Of a stretch of 7,616 nt of DNA, positions 1 to 5,903 are shown piece after piece. Made by a program: the position numbers and the translations under genes. The notes under the pieces were generated by a model that saw only the letters and a list, made by a program, of their open reading frames with translations, did not search any database and was not told the DNA's origin. Origin of the DNA: an uncultured Clostridia bacterium (GTDB lineage Bacteria > Bacillota > Clostridia > UBA1381); NCBI GenBank assembly GCA_910585485.1, contig CAJUEZ010000067.1:1-7616 (forward strand), written 5' to 3'. Every line of letters starts with the position of its first letter. The first letter of the stretch is position 1.

Positions 1-710
1 GATGAGGAAGGTTTCGCGGTTGATTTCGCGCTTTTCGCAGTAGGCTTTGGCGTGCTTTTTTTCTTTGACGAACTGCTTTTTGAAGATGATGGGGAATCAA
101 TAGTAATGGTTTTGATTACTATCGGTTCAATAGGCACATCTTCAAGCCATGCCGAAGCTACAGAACCTGTTCTTACGGACGCGATTTCATCTACGACATC
201 CATACCCTCGGTAACTCTTCCAAAAGCGGCAAATTTACCGTCAAGATGAACAGCGTCTTTCTGAACGATAAAGAATTGACTTGTGGCGCTGTCCTTGTTT
301 TGCGTTCTTGCCATAGAAATGACTCCACGTACATGCGAAAGAGAATTTTCGAAATTGTTCTCGGCAAACTCGCCCTTGATTGACGCGGTTTTTTGTTCAT
401 TAAGATTTTCATCGTAGCCGCCGCCTTGAATCATAAAATCTTCAATAACTCTGTGAAAGATAGTTCCGTCATAAAACCCGTCTTCTGCCAGCTCCACAAA
501 ATTTTCAACTGTTTCGGGAGCAAGGTCGGGATATAACTCAAGAGATATGCTGTCATAATCCTCAAGTTCTATTGTTGCAGTCACTGTTGTTTTTGTAAGA
601 TTTTTGTCCGCGCCTGTATCGTTTGCGCCGTTGTTATCTGAGCCTTTACAACTTGTAAGCAGTATGAGCATAGATAAAACTACGGCTATAATGCTAATTG
701 ATTTTTTCAT
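1..710 (-). CDS. Lipoprotein cyclophilin-type peptidyl-prolyl cis-trans isomerase (3' end beyond window)
   Basis: The gene catalyses cis-trans isomerisation of Xaa-Pro bonds and is probably anchored outside the membrane as a folding factor. 236 residues are visible and the frame is still open at base 1. Residues 1-21 form a lipoprotein signal (two Lys, a hydrophobic stretch, then LTSC with Cys21 as lipidation site). A polar linker follows, then the cyclophilin domain at about 43-205. Its signature FHRVIEDFMIQGG (85-97) carries catalytic Arg87, Phe92 and Gln95; MAR (133-135), QFF (145-147) and HLDGKFAAFG (155-164) complete the active site. The position matching Trp121 of human cyclophilin A is His155. 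From about 207 the protein becomes a Ser/Lys/Pro/Ala tail. The ATG lies 4 bases after the gyrA stop, with AAGGAG (723-728) inside gyrA, so the two are probably co-transcribed. The family assignment is certain; the location and the partner proteins are inferred. Confidence 0.93.
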   Translation of the reverse strand, partial: MKKSISIIAVVLSMLILLTSCKGSDNNGANDTGADKNLTKTTVTATIELEDYDSISLELYPDLAPETVENFVELAEDGFYDGTIFHRVIEDFMIQGGGYDENLNEQKTASIKGEFAENNFENSLSHVRGVISMARTQNKDSATSQFFIVQKDAVHLDGKFAAFGRVTEGMDVVDEIASVRTGSVASAWLEDVPIEPIVIKTITIDSPSSSKSSSSKKKSTPKPTAKSAKSTAKPSS

Positions 711-714
711 GGCT

Positions 715-3237
715 TTAATTATCTCCTTCTGTCTGATTTTCGCTTGCAGCGCTTGATTCTTCTGAATTATTATCTTCCTGTTCTTCTTCACGCTCTGTAC
801 GCGCGATACTCATGACCTGCACACCATCGTCAAGCTTCATTACTCTGACGCCTTGTGTTTGTCTGCTGTATGATGATATTTCATCTGTGTGCATTCTGAT
901 TATAACTCCGTCAGAGGTGATGAGGATTATATCGTCGTCATCGGTAATGGTTTTCATACCGGCAAGCTTTCCTGTTTTGTCGGTGATTCTGTATGTGAAA
1001 ATACCCTTTCCGCCTCTGGACTGAATACGGTACTCGTTGAGCGGGGTTTTTTTGCCGTAACCGTTTTCTGTAACAGTTAAAAGCTGACTGTTGGGAAGAG
1101 CCACGGAAGCGCCTATAACATAGTCGCCGCTATGAAGTCTTATACCCATAACTCCGCGCGTTGTACGTCCTGTTGAACGGACTTCTTTCTCGCTGAATCT
1201 TATAGCGTATCCGTCGTGTGTGCCGAGTATAATATCCTGATTGTTATCAGTAAGTTTTACTCTTATAAGTTCGTCATTGTCGTCAAGTTCAATGGCCCTT
1301 AAACCGCCGTTACGTATTCTTGAGTAATCCATAACATTAGTTTTCTTTATAATACCGTTGCGGGTTATAAAGGTGAGGAACTTGCCGTCTTCAAATTCTT
1401 TTATCGGAATCATAGCAGTGACTTTTTCATCACCTTCTATAGGAAGCAGATTAACAATGGCTGTGCCTTTCGCCTGACGGCTTGCCTCAGGAATCTGATA
1501 ACCTCTGAGTTTGTATACGATGCCTTTGGTCGTGAAGAACAACAGTGTATGATGAGTAGTTGTTGTGAACAGATGTTCAACAAAATCCTCCTCACGTGTT
1601 GACATACCGGAAATACCTCTTCCGCCTCTGCGCTGTGATTTGTAGGTGTCAACAGGCAGACGCTTTGTATACCCGCTGTGAGTAAGAGTTACAACAATGT
1701 CTTCTTCATCAATAAGGTCGTCGATGTCGATTTCATTTGTGACCATTGAAATTTCTGTTCTTCTTTCGTCGCCGTACTTGTTTTTGATTTCAATAAGGTC
1801 ATTTTTGACAATTTCAAGAACTCTGCTTTCGTTGGCGAGAATGTCTCTGTAATCGGCTATTTTCGCTGTTATTTCATCGTACTCCGCTTCAATCTTGTCA
1901 CGCTCCATGCCTGACAAACGTCCCAGCTGCATTTTTACTATAGCGTCAGACTGCACGTCAGACAATCCAAAATGTTCGCACAATGCGGCTTTCGCGTCCG
2001 GAATACTCTTTGAAGAACGTATAATTCTAATAACTTCATCAACGTTGTCTATAACAATCTTGTAACCCTCTAATATATGAGCGCGGTCAAGAGCCTTGTT
2101 AAGTTCAAATTGAGTGCGTCTTGTTATAACGTCTTCTTGATGAGCGATGTAATGGTCAATCATTTCACGAAGATTAAGTATTTTAGGCTCTTTGTCCACC
2201 AATGCGAGAAGAATAACACCGAATGTGTCCTGCATTTGTGTAAACTTGTAAAGGTTATTCAAAACAACATTTGGGTTAGCGTCGCGCTTGAGGTCTATGA
2301 CAAGTCTTATAACTTCCGTGGACTCATCTCTGGTAGAGGAGATGCCGTCAAGTTTACCGTCACGAACAAGCTCGTTTATGTGCTTCTCAAGCTTTGCTTT
2401 ATTAACCTGATACGGAATCTCAGTAACGATAATTCTGTGTCTGCCGTTATATTCTTCAATTTCCGCATTTGCGCGCAGGATTATTCTGCCGCGTCCGGTT
2501 GTGTAAGCGTTTCTGATACCGCTTTTTCCCATGATAATGCCGCCTGTCGGGAAGTCCGGACCTTGAATATAAGTCATCAGTTCCTCAATGGTAATCATCG
2601 GGTCGTCTATAACGGCGATTATTCCGTCAACAGTTTCCGTAAGGTTGTGAGGCGGAATATTTGTCGCCATACCTACGGCGATACCGGCGCTGCCGTTTAC
2701 CAAAAGATTCGGAAAACGCGAGGGAAGAACATCAGGCTCAGGAATCTTGTCATCGTAGTTTGGAACAAAATTTACTGTGTCCTTTTCAATATCCGTAAGC
2801 ATAAGCGCGGATATTTTTGACATTTTAGCCTCAGTGTAACGATAAGCAGCGGCCGGGTCTCCGTCCACACTTCCGAAGTTACCTTTACCCTGTACAAGCG
2901 GGTAACGCAGTGAAAAGTCCTGCGCCATACGCACCATCGCGTCATATACGGAAGAGTCACCGTGCGGATGGTATTTACCAAGCACGTCTCCGACGGTTGC
3001 CGCGGATTTCTTGAAATCATTTTCGTATAAAAGATTAGATTCGTACATATCATACAATATACGTCTGTGAACAGGTTTCATTCCGTCACGCACGTCAGGA
3101 AGGGCGCGGCTTACGATAACGCTCATAGCGTAATCTATATAAGCTTTCTTCATTTCGCTGTTGAGATCAACATCAATAATATGCTGATTTTGGATTGCCT
3201 CCATGTCCAGCTTGAGATCTTCTGACTTTCTTGCCAT
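715..3237 (-). CDS. gyrA: DNA gyrase subunit A
   Basis: This is the breakage-reunion subunit of DNA gyrase (A2B2 with GyrB), which introduces negative supercoils using ATP. It has 840 residues, normal for the family. The N-terminal winged-helix and tower region (about 30-500) contains the active-site loop with catalytic Tyr134 in AYRYTE. The quinolone-determining stretch HPHGDSSVYDAM has Ser95 and Asp99 at the E. coli Ser83 and Asp87 positions, both in the unmutated state. The C-terminal beta-pinwheel (about 510-815) begins with the GyrA box QRRGGRG at 535-541, which separates GyrA from ParC. A looser repeat, QSRGGKG, sits at 739-745. An acidic Glu/Ser/Asn tail ends the protein. ATG 3235-3237 follows AGGAGG at 3243-3248. 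The gene has its own predicted promoter and leader hairpin, and the downstream isomerase appears to be read on the same transcript. gyrB is not adjacent in this window. Confidence 0.98.
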   Translation of the reverse strand: MARKSEDLKLDMEAIQNQHIIDVDLNSEMKKAYIDYAMSVIVSRALPDVRDGMKPVHRRILYDMYESNLLYENDFKKSAATVGDVLGKYHPHGDSSVYDAMVRMAQDFSLRYPLVQGKGNFGSVDGDPAAAYRYTEAKMSKISALMLTDIEKDTVNFVPNYDDKIPEPDVLPSRFPNLLVNGSAGIAVGMATNIPPHNLTETVDGIIAVIDDPMITIEELMTYIQGPDFPTGGIIMGKSGIRNAYTTGRGRIILRANAEIEEYNGRHRIIVTEIPYQVNKAKLEKHINELVRDGKLDGISSTRDESTEVIRLVIDLKRDANPNVVLNNLYKFTQMQDTFGVILLALVDKEPKILNLREMIDHYIAHQEDVITRRTQFELNKALDRAHILEGYKIVIDNVDEVIRIIRSSKSIPDAKAALCEHFGLSDVQSDAIVKMQLGRLSGMERDKIEAEYDEITAKIADYRDILANESRVLEIVKNDLIEIKNKYGDERRTEISMVTNEIDIDDLIDEEDIVVTLTHSGYTKRLPVDTYKSQRRGGRGISGMSTREEDFVEHLFTTTTHHTLLFFTTKGIVYKLRGYQIPEASRQAKGTAIVNLLPIEGDEKVTAMIPIKEFEDGKFLTFITRNGIIKKTNVMDYSRIRNGGLRAIELDDNDELIRVKLTDNNQDIILGTHDGYAIRFSEKEVRSTGRTTRGVMGIRLHSGDYVIGASVALPNSQLLTVTENGYGKKTPLNEYRIQSRGGKGIFTYRITDKTGKLAGMKTITDDDDIILITSDGVIIRMHTDEISSYSRQTQGVRVMKLDDGVQVMSIARTEREEEQEDNNSEESSAASENQTEGDN

Positions 3238-3257
3238 AATTTCCTCCTATTTAGTAG

Positions 3258-3280
3258 GTTTGAAATGCTTTTTTTCAAAC
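3258..3280 (-). promoter_or_regulatory. gyrA leader inverted repeat (hairpin)
   Basis: A perfect 8-base inverted repeat, GTTTGAAA and TTTCAAAC, is separated by 7 bases. It lies in the predicted gyrA 5' leader, ending 9 bases before the AGGAGG. As RNA it would form an AU-rich stem-loop beside the ribosome site; as DNA it could be an operator just downstream of the promoter. There is no U-tract directly after it, so it is not a classical terminator. The repeat is seen directly; a role in gyrA control is inference. Confidence 0.5.
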
Positions 3281-3307
3281 ATAATATTTAATATATCCAA
3301 CTAAATT

Positions 3308-3336
3308 ATTGTACCACAAAATGGCACAAAAATCAA
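3308..3336 (-). promoter_or_regulatory. Predicted sigma-A promoter of gyrA
   Basis: On the minus strand, TTGATT (3331-3336) is followed after exactly 17 bases by TACAAT (3308-3313). The bases TGG directly before TACAAT make an extended -10. Transcription would start near 3301, giving a leader of about 64 bases. The promoter sits in the 136-base gap between the methyltransferase stop and the gyrA start. Confidence 0.75.
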
Positions 3337-3373
3337 GTAAAAAGGCATAAATTATCGGTATATGAGGTAAGTC

Positions 3374-4111
3374 TTACCGACATACAAAAACGATTCGCTC
3401 GCTGTCGGGGCGCGGCTTGGAAAAGGAAAGTTCATCATACGTGTCTACCGTTGTGAAGCCGGCTTTTTTTATGATTTCCGTAAGTTCCTTTACAGAATGT
3501 GCCCGTTGCAGATGTCTTTCTTCAAAACGGGAATATTTTTTGCCGTCTTTTACAAAAAACGTAAGGAACATATCGGAAAGCTTTTTTTTCTCAATATATC
3601 TGTTTTGCCATGTATAGAATATTTTTTCTCCGCAGTGGATGAATGTATTTGAGCCGATGATATTTTTCAGCTTGTACTCTGTGCTTACGTCAAAAATAAA
3701 GACAGCGTCTTTATCCATAAAGCATTTTTTTATTCGCGTGAACATTTGCAGAAGCGATTTTGGCGGCAGTATGTAATTTATTCCGTCTATCATGCACAGA
3801 AACGCGCCCATAGTTCCGTATAAATCCGGTTTTGTCATACTTTGATTAAGAAAAAGTATGTTAAGACCTTCCGCTTTGTTTCGGGCTATGTTCAGCATAT
3901 CTTCTGAAATGTCAACTCCGGTCATATCGTATCCGCGCCGCGCAAGCGGGATTGTAATGTTCCCTGTGCCGCAGGCAAGGTCGCAGACAAGATTCGGATT
4001 TACTCCGTACATATCAAAAAGATTTTCAATATAATCAGCCCATTTTTCGTAGTTAATATCACGGTGCATCAGAGAATCGTATATATACGCAAAATCGGAG
4101 TAGCTATTCAT
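3374..4111 (-). CDS. Class I SAM-dependent methyltransferase
   Basis: This is a 245-residue Rossmann-fold methyltransferase that transfers a methyl group from S-adenosylmethionine to an unknown acceptor. Motif I, VCDLACGTGN (42-51), is the glycine-rich SAM loop; VDIS (66-69) has the acidic Asp67 expected to bind the SAM ribose; LCMIDGINYI (105-114) matches the motif IV region. The N-terminus (YSDFAYIYDSLM, then a DxxYxxWADYI pattern) resembles the YqeM-like group of Bacillota. The start chosen is ATG 4109-4111 with GGAG 7 bases upstream. An in-frame TTG at 4130-4132 would add seven residues but has no better ribosome site. The gene overlaps the end of the yerC-like gene by 8 bases (ATGAATAG), so translation is probably coupled. 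The substrate cannot be read from the sequence; a small molecule is as likely as RNA. Confidence 0.9.
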   Translation of the reverse strand: MNSYSDFAYIYDSLMHRDINYEKWADYIENLFDMYGVNPNLVCDLACGTGNITIPLARRGYDMTGVDISEDMLNIARNKAEGLNILFLNQSMTKPDLYGTMGAFLCMIDGINYILPPKSLLQMFTRIKKCFMDKDAVFIFDVSTEYKLKNIIGSNTFIHCGEKIFYTWQNRYIEKKKLSDMFLTFFVKDGKKYSRFEERHLQRAHSVKELTEIIKKAGFTTVDTYDELSFSKPRPDSERIVFVCR

Positions 4112-4397
4112 TTTCGTTCTCCATTCTTTCAATTACTAAATTGTAGCCGTCAGAGCCATAATTTATACATCTGTTGACGCGGCTTATAGTCGCCGTAGAC
4201 GCTCCCGTGGCGGCGGCGATGTCCGTATAAACAGTTTTGTTCTTTAACATGAGTGCCACCTGCATACGCTGACTCATGGATTTTAATTCCGAGATAGTGC
4301 ATAAATCGGTGAAAAATTTCATGCAATCCTCCCTGGTTTTAAGCTGAAGTACGGCGGAAAAAAGGGCATCCATACCGGTATCATTAAATTCTTTCAT
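4104..4397 (-). CDS. yerC: YerC/YecD-family TrpR-like transcriptional regulator
   Basis: A 97-residue, all-helical DNA-binding protein of the TrpR-repressor superfamily, YerC/YecD branch. The helix-turn-helix lies at about 56-80, with the hallmark run TGASTATISRVNRCINYGSD that is nearly invariant in this family. The first half (DALFSAVLQLKTREDCMKFF... LKSMSQRMQVALML) forms the dimerising helices. Length is normal. ATG 4395-4397 is preceded by AAGGAG at 4409-4414. Unlike TrpR it is not expected to bind tryptophan; comparative work has linked the family to amino-acid, chiefly histidine, gene control, but nothing in this window shows its targets. It heads a two-gene unit with the overlapping methyltransferase. 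A promoter with a long leader of about 145 bases is predicted upstream. Confidence 0.93.
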   Translation of the reverse strand: MKEFNDTGMDALFSAVLQLKTREDCMKFFTDLCTISELKSMSQRMQVALMLKNKTVYTDIAAATGASTATISRVNRCINYGSDGYNLVIERMENENE

Positions 4398-4412
4398 TTC
4401 TATATTTTCTCC

Positions 4413-4526
4413 TTATAAAATAGATTTCCGAAGCGTGAATACACCCTGTGTCTTTAAGCGGTTAAAGATATGGGCAGATAGTGCTGATGACGTAAAACTG
4501 TAGTTTTCTGCTGTGATGAAGTTCAT
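4413..4526 (-). CDS. Possible 37-residue leader ORF upstream of yerC
   Basis: ATG 4524-4526 opens a frame of 37 codons (starting MNFITAENYSF, ending LRKSIL) whose TAA at 4413-4415 overlaps the ribosome site of yerC. That placement would couple its translation to yerC. It lies wholly inside the predicted yerC leader. The ribosome site is poor (only an AAGAGA well upstream), and an open frame of this length can occur by chance, so it may not be expressed. Confidence 0.25.
   Translation of the reverse strand: MNFITAENYSFTSSALSAHIFNRLKTQGVFTLRKSIL
4451..4468 (-). promoter_or_regulatory. Stem-loop in the yerC leader
   Basis: A perfect 7-base inverted repeat (TCTTTAA and TTAAAGA on the plus strand) with a 4-base loop. 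A second small one, AAAAC-TGTA-GTTTT, lies at 4494-4507. Both fall in the predicted untranslated leader of yerC. They do not match any riboswitch class I recognise and have no U-tract, so they may simply be leader structure. Confidence 0.3.
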
Positions 4527-4550
4527 ACGTGATTTATCATCTCTTGAATC

Positions 4551-4559
4551 ATTATACCA
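4551..4559 (-). promoter_or_regulatory. Predicted extended -10 promoter of yerC
   Basis: On the minus strand the sequence TGGTATAAT gives a perfect TATAAT at 4551-4556 with an extended -10 TGG. No good -35 is found at 16-18 bases; TTCACC in the dyad lies 20 bases away. Transcription would start near 4544, leaving a leader of about 145 bases. Confidence 0.5.
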
Positions 4560-4576
4560 AGATATATAATGTTAAG

Positions 4577-4603
4577 GGTGAAAGTGATAACACGCATTTC
4601 ACC
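4577..4603. promoter_or_regulatory. Dyad between two outward-facing TATAAT boxes (candidate operator)
   Basis: GGTGAAA (4577-4583) and TTTCACC (4597-4603) are perfect 7-base inverted arms 13 bases apart, with GTG-ATAA-CAC nested inside. The element lies between the minus-strand TATAAT of yerC and a plus-strand TATAAT at 4619-4624. This is a typical position for an operator that serves divergent promoters. Which protein binds, if any, is unknown; YerC acting on its own gene is one possibility. Confidence 0.4.
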
Positions 4604-4624
4604 AAATATATACCCCACTATAAT
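4598..4624 (+). promoter_or_regulatory. Possible plus-strand promoter facing tnpV
   Basis: TTCACC (4598-4603), 15 bases, then a perfect TATAAT (4619-4624). The spacing is shorter than ideal, the -35 is partial, and the first gene start is about 170 bases downstream. A weaker candidate nearer the gene is TTGTGG with TATATA (4665-4694). Neither is convincing alone. Confidence 0.25.
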
Positions 4625-4796
4625 ATTAATATATTTTAAAATTTTGTATATGGCTGCGGCTCATTTGTGGTAGATTGAACAGTGGTTGTATATAACAGAA
4701 GGGAGGTTTAAATCTATTTTTCCACAAAAAGGCAATCCATATAACAACCGTATTGTCTTTGGTAAATATTATATCATAAAGAGAGGAGAAACGCAA

Positions 4797-5159
4797 ATGA
4801 AAATTGAATATGTAAAAGTCGGGGATTATTATATCCCCGCACTGACAGTACCAAACAAGAAATACAACATTGGTAAGTATGGCAGACTTCACAGAGAATT
4901 TTTAAAGGAATACCGTCCAAGCGTATATACTACGAAATTGATGGACGGAACATTACTTGAATATCTGGAGGAAATCGATACAACATCAAAAAATATGGTG
5001 GACAAGATTGTTAAGGATTTAGCGGCAAAGTCAGACATAACCGAAGAATTAAAATCAACAGACCAAATGAAATGGGTTGGATTGATGAACAATTTTAAGC
5101 ATATAGCAGAGGAATTTGTTATATCAGAGATAGTTTATGGTTGGGAGGCAAGAATATGA
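4797..5159 (+). CDS. tnpV: TnpV family transposon-encoded protein
   Basis: This 120-residue protein belongs to the TnpV family, found on transposons and integrative elements of Clostridia (first named on the Tn4451 group). Its biochemical role is not established. Family features visible are the opening KVGDYYIPALTVP (7-19), the basic motif NIGKYGRLHREFLKEYRP (24-41), a central helical region around 55-85, and the closing QMKWVGLMNNFKHIAEE motif. It lacks a signal peptide or membrane segment and is probably cytoplasmic. The start chosen is ATG 4797-4799, with AGAGGAG 8 bases upstream. An in-frame TTG at 4686 would add 37 residues without a fitting ribosome site. The stop shares ATGA with the next gene. 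It marks the right half of the window as mobile-element DNA, although no transposase or integrase is present here. Confidence 0.9.
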   Translation: MKIEYVKVGDYYIPALTVPNKKYNIGKYGRLHREFLKEYRPSVYTTKLMDGTLLEYLEEIDTTSKNMVDKIVKDLAAKSDITEELKSTDQMKWVGLMNNFKHIAEEFVISEIVYGWEARI

Positions 5160-5734
5160 AAAAGATTATTACATATACAATTACAGCTATTTTAACACTA
5201 TCAAGCATTACGGCAAATGCGGCGAGTATTCCGAGAGAAACAACACCGCTTAATGCGACAGAGGAACAGACACAAATCGTTGAAAGTCTTATAGGCGATA
5301 TTCTTGACGAAGTACAAGCGGATAGGCTTGGCTATGGATTAGCCGCAGGATATGCGAACACAAGAATACGCAAGGCAGTTATAGCAAATCAGACAAATGG
5401 CAATGGTTACGGAATATTATCACCAATCGCCCAAAATGCAATCCGATATTATCGTGATTTATTGCTAAGACCTGATTATTACAAACAAACCGAAGAAAAA
5501 TTGAGGATATTGCTTGCAGACTTGATGATTGAGGTACAGAATGGCAAAGACTATGCCACAGCTTATGACGAAGCGCGAATAATAATTTACAAAGCTGCTG
5601 ACGCGTCATTTAATCCTGATACTGATATGGTCGGGGATTTCTGCTATTGGAATATACCGCCTGTTGACAGCGCAGAATTTACGGTTGCAAGAAAACTGCT
5701 GAATGAAGCTCATAATACATATTTACATAAATAA
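5156..5734 (+). CDS. Secreted protein of unknown function, coupled to tnpV
   Basis: A 192-residue protein that I do not recognise. It opens with a clear Sec signal peptide: Lys2-Lys3, a hydrophobic core to about residue 19, and the cleavage pattern ANA-A, with cleavage expected after Ala22. The mature part of about 170 residues looks mainly helical (LIGDILDEV, ARIIIYKAADA, ARKLLNEAHN) and has a single Cys in DFCYWN. No enzyme motif, sorting signal or membrane anchor is seen. Start ATG 5156-5158 has GGGAGG 7 bases before it; an in-frame TTG at 5141 overlaps that ribosome site and is unlikely. It overlaps the tnpV stop by four bases (ATGA) and is followed by a strong terminator, so the two genes form one transcript. 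An exported cargo or surface-exclusion role is conceivable but unsupported. Confidence 0.85.
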   Translation: MKKIITYTITAILTLSSITANAASIPRETTPLNATEEQTQIVESLIGDILDEVQADRLGYGLAAGYANTRIRKAVIANQTNGNGYGILSPIAQNAIRYYRDLLLRPDYYKQTEEKLRILLADLMIEVQNGKDYATAYDEARIIIYKAADASFNPDTDMVGDFCYWNIPPVDSAEFTVARKLLNEAHNTYLHK

Positions 5735-5743
5735 GCTAAATTT

Positions 5744-5774
5744 AAGACGCAGACTTGTTTGGTCTGCGTCTTTT
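5744..5774 (+). terminator. Intrinsic terminator of the tnpV-secreted protein operon
   Basis: A perfect 11-base stem, AAGACGCAGAC (5744-5754) with GTCTGCGTCTT (5762-5772), encloses a 7-base loop and runs into TTTTAT. It starts 9 bases after the stop codon. The stem could also act on minus-strand transcripts, but the tail on that side (AAATTT) is poor. Confidence 0.92.
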
Positions 5775-5805
5775 ATAGTGGAATAGAAAAAACTCATTTT
5801 CGCAC

Positions 5806-5855
5806 CCTTGAATATAGACATAAGGGGTTTCGTGTTTCAAGCCTTGAAAGTATAG
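5806..5855. repeat. Short direct repeats CCTTGAA(AG)TATAG
   Basis: CCTTGAATATAG at 5806-5817 recurs as CCTTGAAAGTATAG at 5842-5855, identical except for two extra bases. The second copy shares its CCTTGAAA with the palindrome at 5835-5849. Two further near-repeats, TAAAATGTCC and TAAATGCCC, lie at about 5869-5887. Such clustered repeats can be protein-binding sites in a recombination or regulatory region. Confidence 0.45.
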
Positions 5856-5903
5856 GTTTTATGCGGTCTAAAATGTCCTAAATGCCCACACAGAAACCCT
5901 TAT
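5820..5903. repeat. Imperfect inverted repeat between the convergent operons
   Basis: ATAAGGGGTTTCGTG (5820-5834) pairs with CACAGAAACCCTTAT (5889-5903): 14 bases match if two single-base gaps are allowed. The arms are 54 bases apart. The right arm contains the stop codon of the zinc-finger gene. No U-tract follows on either strand, so it does not look like a terminator. Confidence 0.5.
5835..5849. repeat. 15-base palindrome TTTCAAG-C-CTTGAAA
   Basis: A perfect palindrome with 7-base arms around one central base, directly adjoining the left arm of the larger inverted repeat. The tight symmetry suits a dimeric protein-binding site better than an RNA hairpin, since a one-base loop cannot form. 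Confidence 0.5.

Larger units (their letters stand above)
4421..4796. other. Gene-free stretch between yerC and tnpV; probable boundary of accessory DNA
   Basis: About 375 bases without a convincing full-size gene. The left part (to about 4560) is the yerC leader and promoter. A dyad and a plus-strand TATAAT occupy 4577-4624. From 4605 to 4650 the DNA is very AT-rich. A GGGAGG at 4702-4706 looks like a ribosome site but has no standard start codon behind it. tnpV's own AGAGGAG is at 4782-4788. The join between core genome and mobile-element DNA probably lies between about 4604 and 4780; no terminal repeat was found to fix it. Confidence 0.5.

Noticed and set aside
2077..2820. A 247-codon open frame on the plus strand inside gyrA
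   Set aside because: It lies fully antisense to strongly conserved GyrA codons, has no fitting ribosome site and no recognisable domain; it is a by-product of gyrA codon use.
3355..3380. Weak hairpin after the methyltransferase stop (TCGGTA and TACCGA, with GGTAAG-CTTACC nested)
   Set aside because: Short stems, competing pairings and no immediate U-tract; not good enough to call a terminator.
4112..4132. TTG start adding seven residues to the methyltransferase
   Set aside because: The ATG at 4109-4111 has a GGAG 7 bases upstream and begins at the expected family N-terminus.
4686..4796. N-terminal extension of TnpV from TTG at 4686
   Set aside because: The conserved TnpV N-terminus starts at the ATG 4797, which has AGAGGAG; the TTG has no ribosome site at the right distance. 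The nearby GGGAGG has no standard start codon after it.
4626..4892. An 88-codon minus-strand frame across the tnpV start
   Set aside because: Antisense to tnpV and the AT-rich upstream stretch, no ribosome site, no domain.
5820..5903. The inverted repeat read as a bidirectional terminator or a CRISPR-like repeat
   Set aside because: No U-tract on either side, a 54-base gap between arms, and only one pair of arms; no array of regular repeats exists in the window.
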